Source: Chloroflexota bacterium (GTDB lineage Bacteria; Chloroflexota; Anaerolineae; Anaerolineales; UBA11579). Taken from it: 64,000 nt of DNA. How positions within the stretch are numbered: the first letter of the stretch is position 1; every line of letters starts with the position of its first letter. The stretch covers positions 1-64,000 of the forward strand of contig VRUJ01000019.1 of assembly GCA_019456165.1 (NCBI GenBank), in the 5' to 3' direction. The notes under the pieces are model-generated. The model was not told where the DNA came from and made no database searches. It saw only the letters and a program-made list of their open reading frames with translations. Positions 35,540 to 43,865 of the stretch are shown here, one piece after another. Made by a program: the position numbers and the translations under genes.

Positions 35540-36154
35540 TTAATCAGCGCTGACTACAAATACCTTATCCCCTGGTTGGACTGAGACCTGTTCTTGGTTT
35601 TTACCCAACAATAATAGGAAACCACGGCGACCATTACCCAGGAATTGTAGTATGGCTTTTAATTTATCCACGGGGAGTGGTTCGGACTGGCTTTGAGCGG
35701 CGAAGTGGCTGAACTCCTGGCACGGCGCGGCGAAGCTGACCATATCCAACAGAGCCAATTGTCCTGAGTCCGCGTTCTCAATGCCGATTCGCTGGCCGAG
35801 GTCCTCCGGCCAGACCTCTTCCTCAACATCGATGATGATGTTTTCACCAGCGATGCCATCCACCATATGCTCCCCAAATCGGGCGCGCATCGCAGCGTAG
35901 TGAGATGTGAAGCCGATACAGACAAGGTCGTCATCATCGTATGCTTTGTCGGGGTGGTCAATGTGATGGATATCAAGCACATGCTCAGCTTCGAGTGTGG
36001 TGGCCTCGATACCCAAAGGCGTGATCCGTAATCGGTCTACTTCAACCCGCCGGGAAGGATCATAAAAGTGGCCCGAGGGTGTTTCGATTATCAATCCGCT
36101 TGGTTGCAACTGTGTCAGTTTGACTCGGCCCAGTTCGCGCAGTTTTTCGACCAT
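35540..36154 (-). CDS. MOSC-domain-like protein
   Basis: 204 aa with an AGGAG site before the ATG. The run DGIAGENIIIDVEE and the cysteine-containing APCQEF resemble the MOSC beta-barrel fold found in molybdenum-cofactor sulfurases, mARC and YiiM, proteins that bind Mo cofactor or reduce N-hydroxylated compounds. It sits at the end of the minus-strand MttB arm, at the point where both arms converge. A role in reducing N-oxides or N-hydroxy amines would fit the methylamine context, but that is inference, and no Mo-cofactor gene lies nearby. Confidence 0.65.
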   Translation of the reverse strand: MVEKLRELGRVKLTQLQPSGLIIETPSGHFYDPSRRVEVDRLRITPLGIEATTLEAEHVLDIHHIDHPDKAYDDDDLVCIGFTSHYAAMRARFGEHMVDGIAGENIIIDVEEEVWPEDLGQRIGIENADSGQLALLDMVSFAAPCQEFSHFAAQSQSEPLPVDKLKAILQFLGNGRRGFLLLLGKNQEQVSVQPGDKVFVVSAD

Positions 36155-36264
36155 GATTGAATCTCCTATTAATATTGCAGGATTATTGATCGGCGCGTGA
36201 TAATCTCCAAGCCAGGCTCGAAATACCAGTTTTTATAAAATGCGCTAATCATACTATGTGCCAA

Positions 36265-37728
36265 TTAACTTCCATAAATATTCTCTACTTCACGTTCTGC
36301 CGCCTCGAGGATGCTGTCTAGTTCTACAAGGACCTCTTTAGGCAGCGGTTCCGGTTTGTGGGTTTCAAGAATGTGTTTGAACTTTTCTAATGCTATTTCT
36401 CGAGGATCTAGCGGCTTGCCATCGGACCCCTTTTGCCTTAGCAGAGGCGACAAATTGAAGCGACGGATGTTTTTCGCGGTATGTTTTTGGGCCAAGAAAT
36501 GGCCGCGTGGCCCTACATGTTTTATTATTTTGAGAGATGAATCGATTTCATCTAATTTTGTGCTGTTCAACATATCATATACATGCTGGTAAGCATCATG
36601 ATCGAGGATCATTTCTTCGTGATAAAGAGTCGTAGCGCTGCCAACTAAACCCATCAAACCGCAAATTTCACCTCCGGCCATTGCAGTCATCGCCGCTCCT
36701 AATCCAACCTCATAACCTGATTGCCAACCCAATTCTGGCGCATCACCGCTCACCCTGGCTCCACCCAAACAGGGTACATTCCAGGCATGCGCGAGCTGCA
36801 TAGCCATCATGTATGACGCGGTTGGCATTCTGCTGATGTAACCGCCTGTGCGCGGGTCCATTAGAGATGTGAAAACGGCATGAAACACCGGAGCGCCCGC
36901 AAAAGCAAGCTGTATTAATACCATAGCGCTGATCACTTCCGCATCCCCCATGACAAGCGCCCCCAGCGGTGTTGCCGGCGCGGTAGATCCCATAGTAGGC
37001 ATAGCCATGAAACTGATCGGAATCCCTGCCTCAGCATAGATCAGCGCGCTCTCTATGCCGTGTTTATCGTGACTTAATGGGGAGATTGTACATATGTTGG
37101 CGCAAATTGGCGGTCGTTTAATTCGTTGCTCGACACTACCCGCTACAGTTGTGGCCATTTCCACAACAGATTGGGCTAATTGGGGAATTAATGTAGTCCC
37201 ACCACGCACGTGCTTCAAAGTGTTTGTCAGGCCAGCATGGCAATTATGCAGCGGAGCCGTATGCCCGTACTCTTTTGAGCTGACCATAGGCCAGTAAAAA
37301 CTTACGAAGGGCAGAGCGTCACACACGCGTGCCATTTGTGCTACATCCTCCTTGCAAGAGGCACGCTTCTCGCGTGTCTCCAGGTCAATCACATGCACCC
37401 CGGTGCCGTCGGTCGAGAGGTATGAGCAGCTGCCGTCCAGGAGCAGGTCAAAGCGCGGCTCCCGTCCACCCAGAATGAAGGAACGCGGGGCTGTAGACAT
37501 GGCCTTTTTTACCAGGTCCGGTGGGATGCGCACAATTTCTTCGTCCATATCCACACGCGCGCCATGGTCGGCGAAGATTTCCAACGCTTTGGTAGAAGGA
37601 AAGTGGGCGCCGACTTCATCCAAGATGTACAGCGTCTTTTCTTTCAAGGTCTCAAGCTCGGCCTGGGTCAAAATCTCTTTCTTGATGGGCGAGGTGAAAG
37701 GAATAATATCCGGGGTTTTAGTGAACAA
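36265..37728 (-). CDS. MttB-family methyltransferase, non-pyrrolysine (paralogue 3)
   Basis: 487 aa, no internal amber. TDGTG is at 106-110. It starts at a TTG (37728) with AGGAG five bases upstream. It pairs with paralogue 1: VRIPPDLVKKAMSTAPRSF and CHAGLTNTLKHVRGGTT are nearly identical in both. Having the sister copy in the opposite arm suggests duplication and inversion of an ancestral MttB-flavoprotein unit. Catalysis as for the family: methyl transfer from an N-methyl compound to a corrinoid or another acceptor. Confidence 0.86.
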   Translation of the reverse strand: MFTKTPDIIPFTSPIKKEILTQAELETLKEKTLYILDEVGAHFPSTKALEIFADHGARVDMDEEIVRIPPDLVKKAMSTAPRSFILGGREPRFDLLLDGSCSYLSTDGTGVHVIDLETREKRASCKEDVAQMARVCDALPFVSFYWPMVSSKEYGHTAPLHNCHAGLTNTLKHVRGGTTLIPQLAQSVVEMATTVAGSVEQRIKRPPICANICTISPLSHDKHGIESALIYAEAGIPISFMAMPTMGSTAPATPLGALVMGDAEVISAMVLIQLAFAGAPVFHAVFTSLMDPRTGGYISRMPTASYMMAMQLAHAWNVPCLGGARVSGDAPELGWQSGYEVGLGAAMTAMAGGEICGLMGLVGSATTLYHEEMILDHDAYQHVYDMLNSTKLDEIDSSLKIIKHVGPRGHFLAQKHTAKNIRRFNLSPLLRQKGSDGKPLDPREIALEKFKHILETHKPEPLPKEVLVELDSILEAAEREVENIYGS

Positions 37729-37808
37729 TATTTCTCCTGCTAGAGGGCTGTTGATTTCATCCAGGCGCTATAATTTGCTAGCTGGCCTGTCATTGCACAG
37801 CGAAAGCC

Positions 37809-38045
37809 TTATGAGGAAACATCCATATCGCTGTTGTTCTCCCGATAGGTCTTAAGGCACTCAAAGCATACGCAAGTTTGGCGAACCGCGTTTTCGGGAA
37901 TTTGGGCAAGCAGCCCGGGTGGAAACTTCTCCTCGCTGCACCAGCATTCAGTAGCGGAAGGATTCGCAACCATAGGACACAGATTAGGTTTACCGCAAAG
38001 TGGGCAAAGGGCTGTATCGATGGAACGGCCTTCTTCAATATTCAT
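37809..38045 (-). CDS. Cysteine-rich CWC-family small protein
   Basis: 78 aa with eight cysteines in the CWC pattern: CPLCGKPNLC, then ECWC, PPGLLAQIP and CVCFECLKTY. The CWC family consists of small proteins of unknown function, probably zinc-binding. It lies three bases after the paralogue 4 stop and 80 bases before paralogue 3, within the minus-strand MttB operon. A metal or corrinoid handling role is a guess. An overlapping frame at 37790-38038 is its shadow. Confidence 0.7.
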   Translation of the reverse strand: MNIEEGRSIDTALCPLCGKPNLCPMVANPSATECWCSEEKFPPGLLAQIPENAVRQTCVCFECLKTYRENNSDMDVSS

Positions 38046-38048
38046 AAG

Positions 38049-39500
38049 CTAAGCGCCAATTTCTTTTTCGGCTGCTTTAAGGAGAGCCTGCAATTCTGCT
38101 TGAATTTTTTCATCCAAAGGCTCAACCTCGTGTTCTGTCAGAATTTTATCAAATTTCGCCCTGGCGCGCTGGCGAATATCAGTTGAAGGCGGATCGCCCA
38201 TTGATGGGCGCGGATGGGTTAATTTCGGGATCCATATATCCCGTATATGTTTGCGTGTGTGTTTCTGGGCCAGGAAATGTCCCCCGGGGCCGACATCTTC
38301 GATAACATCCAAGGCCAGACTATCAACGCCTGTATCAATCCCTTCAGCCAGGATACGGTGTGTGTGATAGATTTCATCATCAAAGATGATCTGCTCGGGC
38401 ACTAACAGAGTGGAAGCCTTGATCATACCAAGACCCTCGGCCAGGTCTGCACCGGCCTGAGCAACCATCAAGGAGGTATAAACACTATCCCGCCCCAATT
38501 GCCAGGTTGCCGGTTCAGGGCTGTCCATAGCGAACGCTCCGGCCAGAGCAGGGACACCCCAATCATGCGCTAATTGAACCCCAGCAGCATTGCAAAGGTA
38601 TTTCTCAGGTATACCGACAATATAATCGGCGGTTTGCGGGTCCATAACCGAAGCGCACAGAGAGTAAAAGATCGGCGCGCCTGGAGAGACCAACTGCATC
38701 AGGACGATAGCGCTGATTAGTTCTGCGTTTCCAATGACCAGCGCCCCACCGGCTGTGGCTGGCGCAGTCGATCCAATGGTCGGCATAGTCATAAAACCTA
38801 CCGGGATACCCGCTTCAGCATAGGCCATGGCTGCCTCGATCGCCTCTTTGTCCTGACTCAATGGCGCGATGGTACAAATGAGGGCTGAAAGCGGCGGCGC
38901 AGCGCGCATCTTTTCACGATCTCCAGCCACAATTTCAGCCATTTGGATTGCGTAGCCTGCCAAAGTCTCGTTGACGGCCGTTACAGTCTGCACGTGCTTA
39001 ACTGTGTTGTTGAAACTGGCTTCTATTTCATGCAGCGCAGCTGTATGCCCGTGATCCTGCGCACTGACCATCGGCCAATAGAAAGCGATGGATGAGAGTG
39101 CGTCCGCCACTCGGGCCATGTTGGCCACATCTTTTTTCGTGGAAAGGCGCGCTTCTCTGGTTTTAAAATCAACAGTTTCTACACCAACACCATCCGTTCC
39201 AAAATAGGTGCTGGTACCGTCCAGTACCAATCCAGCCTTGTTCACACGTCCGGCTAATCCATAAGTACGCGGCGCATGACCAATTGCCTTCGTGACCAAG
39301 TCTGGAGGGATATGTACGATCTGGTTGTCTTTGTCTACCTTTGCACCATGTTCAGCAAAGATGCTTAGCGCTCTCTCAGAAGGGAAGCGCACACCTACGT
39401 TCTCCAGGATTTGCAAGGTTGCAGACTGTATGGACAAAAGTTCGTCAGCACTCAGCACCTCCAGGTGGTGCTTGGCTCGAATTGGTTTTATATCTATCAT
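38049..39500 (-). CDS. MttB-family methyltransferase, non-pyrrolysine (paralogue 4)
   Basis: 483 aa, no internal amber. TDGVG is at 102-106. It shares SFNNTVKHVQT with the paralogue 2/5 group but HGAKVDKDNQIVHIPPDLV with the 1/3 group, so it looks like a third, intermediate type. The central part (ADYIVGIPEKYLCNAAGVQLAHDWGV) differs most from the others, which may reflect a different substrate pocket. It is third from the end of the minus-strand operon. Confidence 0.86.
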   Translation of the reverse strand: MIDIKPIRAKHHLEVLSADELLSIQSATLQILENVGVRFPSERALSIFAEHGAKVDKDNQIVHIPPDLVTKAIGHAPRTYGLAGRVNKAGLVLDGTSTYFGTDGVGVETVDFKTREARLSTKKDVANMARVADALSSIAFYWPMVSAQDHGHTAALHEIEASFNNTVKHVQTVTAVNETLAGYAIQMAEIVAGDREKMRAAPPLSALICTIAPLSQDKEAIEAAMAYAEAGIPVGFMTMPTIGSTAPATAGGALVIGNAELISAIVLMQLVSPGAPIFYSLCASVMDPQTADYIVGIPEKYLCNAAGVQLAHDWGVPALAGAFAMDSPEPATWQLGRDSVYTSLMVAQAGADLAEGLGMIKASTLLVPEQIIFDDEIYHTHRILAEGIDTGVDSLALDVIEDVGPGGHFLAQKHTRKHIRDIWIPKLTHPRPSMGDPPSTDIRQRARAKFDKILTEHEVEPLDEKIQAELQALLKAAEKEIGA

Positions 39501-39540
39501 GTTTTAATCCAACGCTTACAGTCCTAACTGCAAACTACAT

Positions 39541-39807
39541 TTATACCTCAATGTATTCCATCTTGAATGGTGTTGGCACAGAGACCTTTTCGTCAAACTC
39601 AGCAGCAGCCAGCCAGCGGAATAACGAGCGCTCCCCAACGTCGGCCGCCTCAGTTGCTTCTTTTGCAATTTTATTTTCTAGCAAGACCGCCAGGGCCTGC
39701 GCTTGGTTTGTTCTGATCTCGGCCATATATTTATTAACTGCCGGCTCTCTACCGTTGTGGGGTAAATAAACCATAGCCTTTTTATTTGGTGTGTTTACCT
39801 GGTTCAA
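39541..39807 (-). CDS. Small HTH protein
   Basis: 88 aa from a TTG at 39807; an ATG at 39774 would shorten it to 77 aa. Neither has a convincing ribosome binding site, and the open frame carries a protein-like extension upstream (GELVFGDIIESTVIFEPETG) back to the end of the paralogue 5 gene, so it may use an unusual start or have lost its own. Residues 38-70 (LAVLLENKIAKEATEAADVGERSLFRWL) look like a helix-turn-helix of the transposase/phage-regulator type. It may be a small DNA-binding regulator or a remnant of one. Confidence 0.45.
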   Translation of the reverse strand: MNQVNTPNKKAMVYLPHNGREPAVNKYMAEIRTNQAQALAVLLENKIAKEATEAADVGERSLFRWLAAAEFDEKVSVPTPFKMEYIEV

Positions 39808-39863
39808 ATTTTCGCCGGTTTCAGGTTCAAAAATAACAGTACTTTCAATAATGTCTCCAAAGA

Positions 39864-41315
39864 CTAATTCTCCTGACTCAATTCTCGCTCTGCCGCTTCA
39901 ATAATACGAGTCAATTCACTTTGTTGGTTATCGCTCAATGGTTCTGGGTGGTGATTTTCCAAAATCCAGTCGGTTTTTTCTTTGGCGACTTCAAGCGGGT
40001 CTCGGTAACTGCCACCTGTTTCTGGAATATACACTATCTCCGAAAAATTCAATTTGCGGAAATAATCTCGCGTGTGCCTCTCCCTGAGGAAATGGCCGCC
40101 CTGCCCCACTGCTTGAATGACATCCAGGGCCATTTGGTCGGGGTTGGTATCCAATCCCCCTACAGAATTGCGAACACTATGATAAGTATCCATATCCAAA
40201 ACCAGGGCCTCCGGGTATAGTAAGGTGCTGCCTCGCAGCAATCCCATTCCGGCGCCAGTTTCCGCGCCACATAGCGCGCTCAGCATATGACTCTTGCCGC
40301 CCGCCATGCCGCTTTCCCAACCCAGCCCGTGTGCGTCCGAATTATCCGTGCAAGCCAGGGTTGGAACACCCCACATATGAGCCAACTCAACACCAATCGC
40401 ATAAACGTGGCTGTCATGGCCATAGTAGGCGCCGGTGCGTGGGTGAGTCATGCCGGGCATCAAGGAGTGGTATATCGGTGCGCCGGGATACGCCATTTGG
40501 ATCAGCACCATAGCAGAGACAATCTCTGCATCGGCAAGAGATATGGTTCCTGCCAATGTGGCCGGCGCAGTAGAGCCAGTGTTGGGCATGGCCATAAAGC
40601 CCACCGGAATACCTGCCTCGGCTGCCACCAGGGCGGCGTCCATACTTTCAGGATCCATAGCCAACGGGGCAATCGTGCAGATCAGTAATGAGAGGGGGGG
40701 GCGTTTCCGCATTTCCTCCTCGCTGCCCGCCACAATTTTCGCCATTTCCACTGCGTAGCGTGCCGTAATTTCCTCCACCACAGTCGGAGTCTGGACGTGC
40801 TTGAGGGTATTGTTGAAGGAAGCCTCTAACTCATGCAGTGAGGGGGAAACAGGATGGTCTTGCGCGCTGACCATAGGCCAATAAAAACCGATCGAAGACA
40901 GGTAGTCGGAAACCCGGGCTGATTTTGCCACATCGTCTTTGATGGAAGAGCGTAATTTTCGCGTCACAAAGTCGACAGTCTTTGTCCCGGTTCCATCAGT
41001 AGATACATACATGCCTCCCTTCGACAAATCAAGATCGAATGCCTCAGTGCGCCCACCCATGGTGTAGTAACGCGGCGCATGAGAAAGAGCCTCCAGGATC
41101 ACATCCGGTGATAGTTTTACAATCTGAGTGTCAAAATCTACCACAGCGCCATGTTCTGCATAAATTTTCAGTGCCCTCACTGAAGGACATTGAAAACCTG
41201 TCTCCTCCAGGATTATAAAGGTGTTTGATTTGAATTTATCCAGCTGCTCATCGCTGAGAATACGAACACGATAGGCTGGAACAATCGGTTCTAATTGGGG
41301 TGTTTGACTGATCAT
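39864..41315 (-). CDS. MttB-family methyltransferase, non-pyrrolysine (paralogue 5)
   Basis: 483 aa, no internal amber, GGAG before the ATG. TDGTG is at 106-110. It is the sister of paralogue 2. It is unusual in having DLSKGGMYVST where the others have a DG-containing loop before TDG, and FQCPS at residues 41-45. It is the first MttB gene after the two flavoproteins in the minus-strand operon, 85 bases from the stop of flavoprotein B. Confidence 0.86.
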   Translation of the reverse strand: MISQTPQLEPIVPAYRVRILSDEQLDKFKSNTFIILEETGFQCPSVRALKIYAEHGAVVDFDTQIVKLSPDVILEALSHAPRYYTMGGRTEAFDLDLSKGGMYVSTDGTGTKTVDFVTRKLRSSIKDDVAKSARVSDYLSSIGFYWPMVSAQDHPVSPSLHELEASFNNTLKHVQTPTVVEEITARYAVEMAKIVAGSEEEMRKRPPLSLLICTIAPLAMDPESMDAALVAAEAGIPVGFMAMPNTGSTAPATLAGTISLADAEIVSAMVLIQMAYPGAPIYHSLMPGMTHPRTGAYYGHDSHVYAIGVELAHMWGVPTLACTDNSDAHGLGWESGMAGGKSHMLSALCGAETGAGMGLLRGSTLLYPEALVLDMDTYHSVRNSVGGLDTNPDQMALDVIQAVGQGGHFLRERHTRDYFRKLNFSEIVYIPETGGSYRDPLEVAKEKTDWILENHHPEPLSDNQQSELTRIIEAAERELSQEN

Positions 41316-41400
41316 ATCTTCTCCGTAAATAATTTAATTATTTATTCAACTCTACAGATATACTCAATACCTGATGATTAGGAAAATCACCTCATCTGTC

Positions 41401-43845
41401 TCACATTCGCACTCTTTTATTCGATGGGTCGTATGGAGCTTTAAGATAAGCTTTTGCCGGAATAAGTTTGCCCTCAACGTCAATTTCGTATTTACCGGAT
41501 AGGATCCACTCGGAGCTAATTCCTTCGGGGTTTTCTATATAGCCCATGCCCATAGCACACCCGAGCATATGAGCGTAGGCGCCATGGGTAACGCTGCTGG
41601 CCAATTCACCATTCCGGTAAATTGGCTCATCATGGTAGAGCAACGGTTGGGGGTCTTCGAGGGTAAACATGACCAGCTTCCGGGTAAGGCCTGATTCCTG
41701 CTGGCTCAGCAGAGCTTCCCGCCCGATAAAGTCTCCCTTATTCAGCTTCACGGCGAAACCTAAACCAGCCTCGAAGGGCGTGTCGTCCGGTGTGATATCC
41801 GAACCCCAGTGCCGGTACCCTTTTTCTAGGCGCAGTGAATCTACTGCGTGTAAACCGACGAGGCGTAAGTCGAACTTTTCACCTTCGGCCATCAAGGCAT
41901 CGAACACACCGGAGGCAAATTCAGATGGAACGTAAAGCTCCCAACCCAATTCACCTACGTAGGACATCCTAAGGACTAGCGGCCTGGCGTAGGCAATATC
42001 AATGTGCTGTGCGGTAGCGAATGGAAAGGCGTCGTTGGATAGGTTGGCGTTGGTCAGGGTAGAGAGCAGGTCTCGGGATTTAGGCCCCATTACCCCCAAC
42101 ATGGCATAGGCTGAAGTAACATTTGTCAAAACTACATGGCTGTCTATGGGGATGTGACGACTTAGCCAGTCAAAATCACGCACTTCAGTCGCCCCGGCTG
42201 TGACGATAAAAAATGTGTCCCCGGCCAGTCGGGTGACGGTCAGATCAGCTTCTATACCACCGCGCTGGTTAAGCAGTTGTGTATAAACTACCTTGCCGAT
42301 TGGCACGTCAACGTCGTTGGCACACACACGCTGCAGAAAATCTTCGGCATCTTTTCCTTGACATTGAAATTTTGCCATAGAAGTCAGATCATATACACCA
42401 ACACTATCGCGGACTGCCATGTGCTCTACCGCGGCGAATTCAAACCAATTTTGACGTCCCCAGCTGTATTCATATTTCGCTTCGACTCCCTTTAGTGCAA
42501 ACCAGTTGGCGCGTTCCCAACCGGCCAGCACTCCAAAACACGCGCCCCGCTGCTTAAGCTGGTGGTGTAGAGGCGAACATCGGACTGGTCGGGCTGTCTC
42601 AGGTTGTTTGAAGGGCCAGTGGTCGGCGTATAAAAAACCGACGGTCTCGGTGATGCGGTCTTGTAAATACCGGCTGTTGCTTTGCCATCTGTGGAAGCGC
42701 CTTATATCTACTTCCCACAAATCTTCCGATGGATGGCCTTCAACAATCCACTCGGAAATTGCCTTACCTGCGCCTGCCGCACTGGCTATACCCACCGAGT
42801 TCATCCCAGCCGCAACGAAGAAGTTTTTGACTCCTGGTGCCTCCCCAAGCATGTATTTGTTATCGGGAGTGAAGCTCTCAGGGACAACAGTGAAATGCAT
42901 AATTCCGGCATGCTCCATGGCAGGACAGCGCTGAATCGCATTCTCCATGAACAACTCGAACTGATCCCAATCCTCCGCCAGTTCGGTGAATTCGAAAGCC
43001 TCTGGAATGCCCTGCATTCCCCAGGGTTTGGCCGTGGGTTCAAAGCCGCCCATCAGAAGACCTTCACCCTCTTGCTTGAAGTAGATATACCCATCCATGT
43101 CGCGTAATACGGGCATATCGTGATATACCCCTTCTATAGCAGTGGTCGTGATGTGCATGTGCTCGGCTGCATGCAGCGGAATGCTGACACCTACCTTTTT
43201 TCCAATTCCTCGGCCCCACATACCGGCGCAGTTGACAACATACTCACAGGCAATATTGCCCTGGTCTGTGTTAACTTGATGAACCGCGTTGTTTTTCAAA
43301 GCAACGCCTGTAACTTTGACCCCCTCGAATATGCTGGCTCCGCCCATCTGGGCCCCTTTTGCCATCGCCCGGGCGGTATCCACAGGCGAGGTATGGCCAT
43401 CATTCGGTTGGTAGTAAGCGGCGACTACGTCATCAGTCTGCATGGGGGGGAAAATCTCGCGCGCTTTTTCTAAACTAATTTCCTCAATCTCCACTCCAAA
43501 GGCGCGCGCCATCCCAACAGCCCGATCATACTCACTCTTGCGGGCTTCTGTCCGAGCGACTCTCACGGATCCGCTGCGCACAAAGCCAGTTGTTTGTCCG
43601 GTTTCTGCCTCCAGGCGTGAATACAACTCCGTCCCATATTTGGCCAGCTTCGTAAGTGCGCTGGATGCCCAGAGCTGACCAACCAGGCCAGCCGCGGCCC
43701 AAGTGGTGCCGGAGGTGAGCGCCTTGCGCTCGAGCAGCACAACGTCTTTCCAGCCGAGTTTGGTTAAATGGTAAGCCGTACTGCAGCCAACCACGCCTCC
43801 TCCGATGACCACAACCTGGGCGTGAGTAGGTAGTTTTATTGACAT
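41401..43845 (-). CDS. Dimethylglycine/sarcosine dehydrogenase-type flavoprotein with GcvT domain (B), lacking the flavin-linking His
   Basis: 814 aa with the same four domains as A and C. GGGVVG (15-20) binds FAD. Where A and C have TTWHAAG, this protein has TTWAAAG, so the position of the covalently flavinylated histidine is A50. FAD would be held non-covalently, as in some bacterial relatives. The GcvT Asp (GGIEADLTV) is kept, so transfer to folate should still work. It lies between flavoprotein C (20 bases upstream) and paralogue 5. Likely substrate: a different N-methylated amino acid from those of A and C. Confidence 0.87.
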   Translation of the reverse strand: MSIKLPTHAQVVVIGGGVVGCSTAYHLTKLGWKDVVLLERKALTSGTTWAAAGLVGQLWASSALTKLAKYGTELYSRLEAETGQTTGFVRSGSVRVARTEARKSEYDRAVGMARAFGVEIEEISLEKAREIFPPMQTDDVVAAYYQPNDGHTSPVDTARAMAKGAQMGGASIFEGVKVTGVALKNNAVHQVNTDQGNIACEYVVNCAGMWGRGIGKKVGVSIPLHAAEHMHITTTAIEGVYHDMPVLRDMDGYIYFKQEGEGLLMGGFEPTAKPWGMQGIPEAFEFTELAEDWDQFELFMENAIQRCPAMEHAGIMHFTVVPESFTPDNKYMLGEAPGVKNFFVAAGMNSVGIASAAGAGKAISEWIVEGHPSEDLWEVDIRRFHRWQSNSRYLQDRITETVGFLYADHWPFKQPETARPVRCSPLHHQLKQRGACFGVLAGWERANWFALKGVEAKYEYSWGRQNWFEFAAVEHMAVRDSVGVYDLTSMAKFQCQGKDAEDFLQRVCANDVDVPIGKVVYTQLLNQRGGIEADLTVTRLAGDTFFIVTAGATEVRDFDWLSRHIPIDSHVVLTNVTSAYAMLGVMGPKSRDLLSTLTNANLSNDAFPFATAQHIDIAYARPLVLRMSYVGELGWELYVPSEFASGVFDALMAEGEKFDLRLVGLHAVDSLRLEKGYRHWGSDITPDDTPFEAGLGFAVKLNKGDFIGREALLSQQESGLTRKLVMFTLEDPQPLLYHDEPIYRNGELASSVTHGAYAHMLGCAMGMGYIENPEGISSEWILSGKYEIDVEGKLIPAKAYLKAPYDPSNKRVRM

Positions 43846-43865
43846 AAGTTAACTCGCGAAATGGT

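Noticed and set aside
37790-38038. 82-codon frame overlapping the CWC gene
   Set aside because: It is an alternative frame of the same DNA; the CWC frame has the family cysteine pattern.
29911-41315. Pyrrolysine (in-frame TAG) in the MttB genes
   Set aside because: All five frames run 482-490 codons without an internal TAG and end at the usual family length, so they are pyrrolysine-free members.
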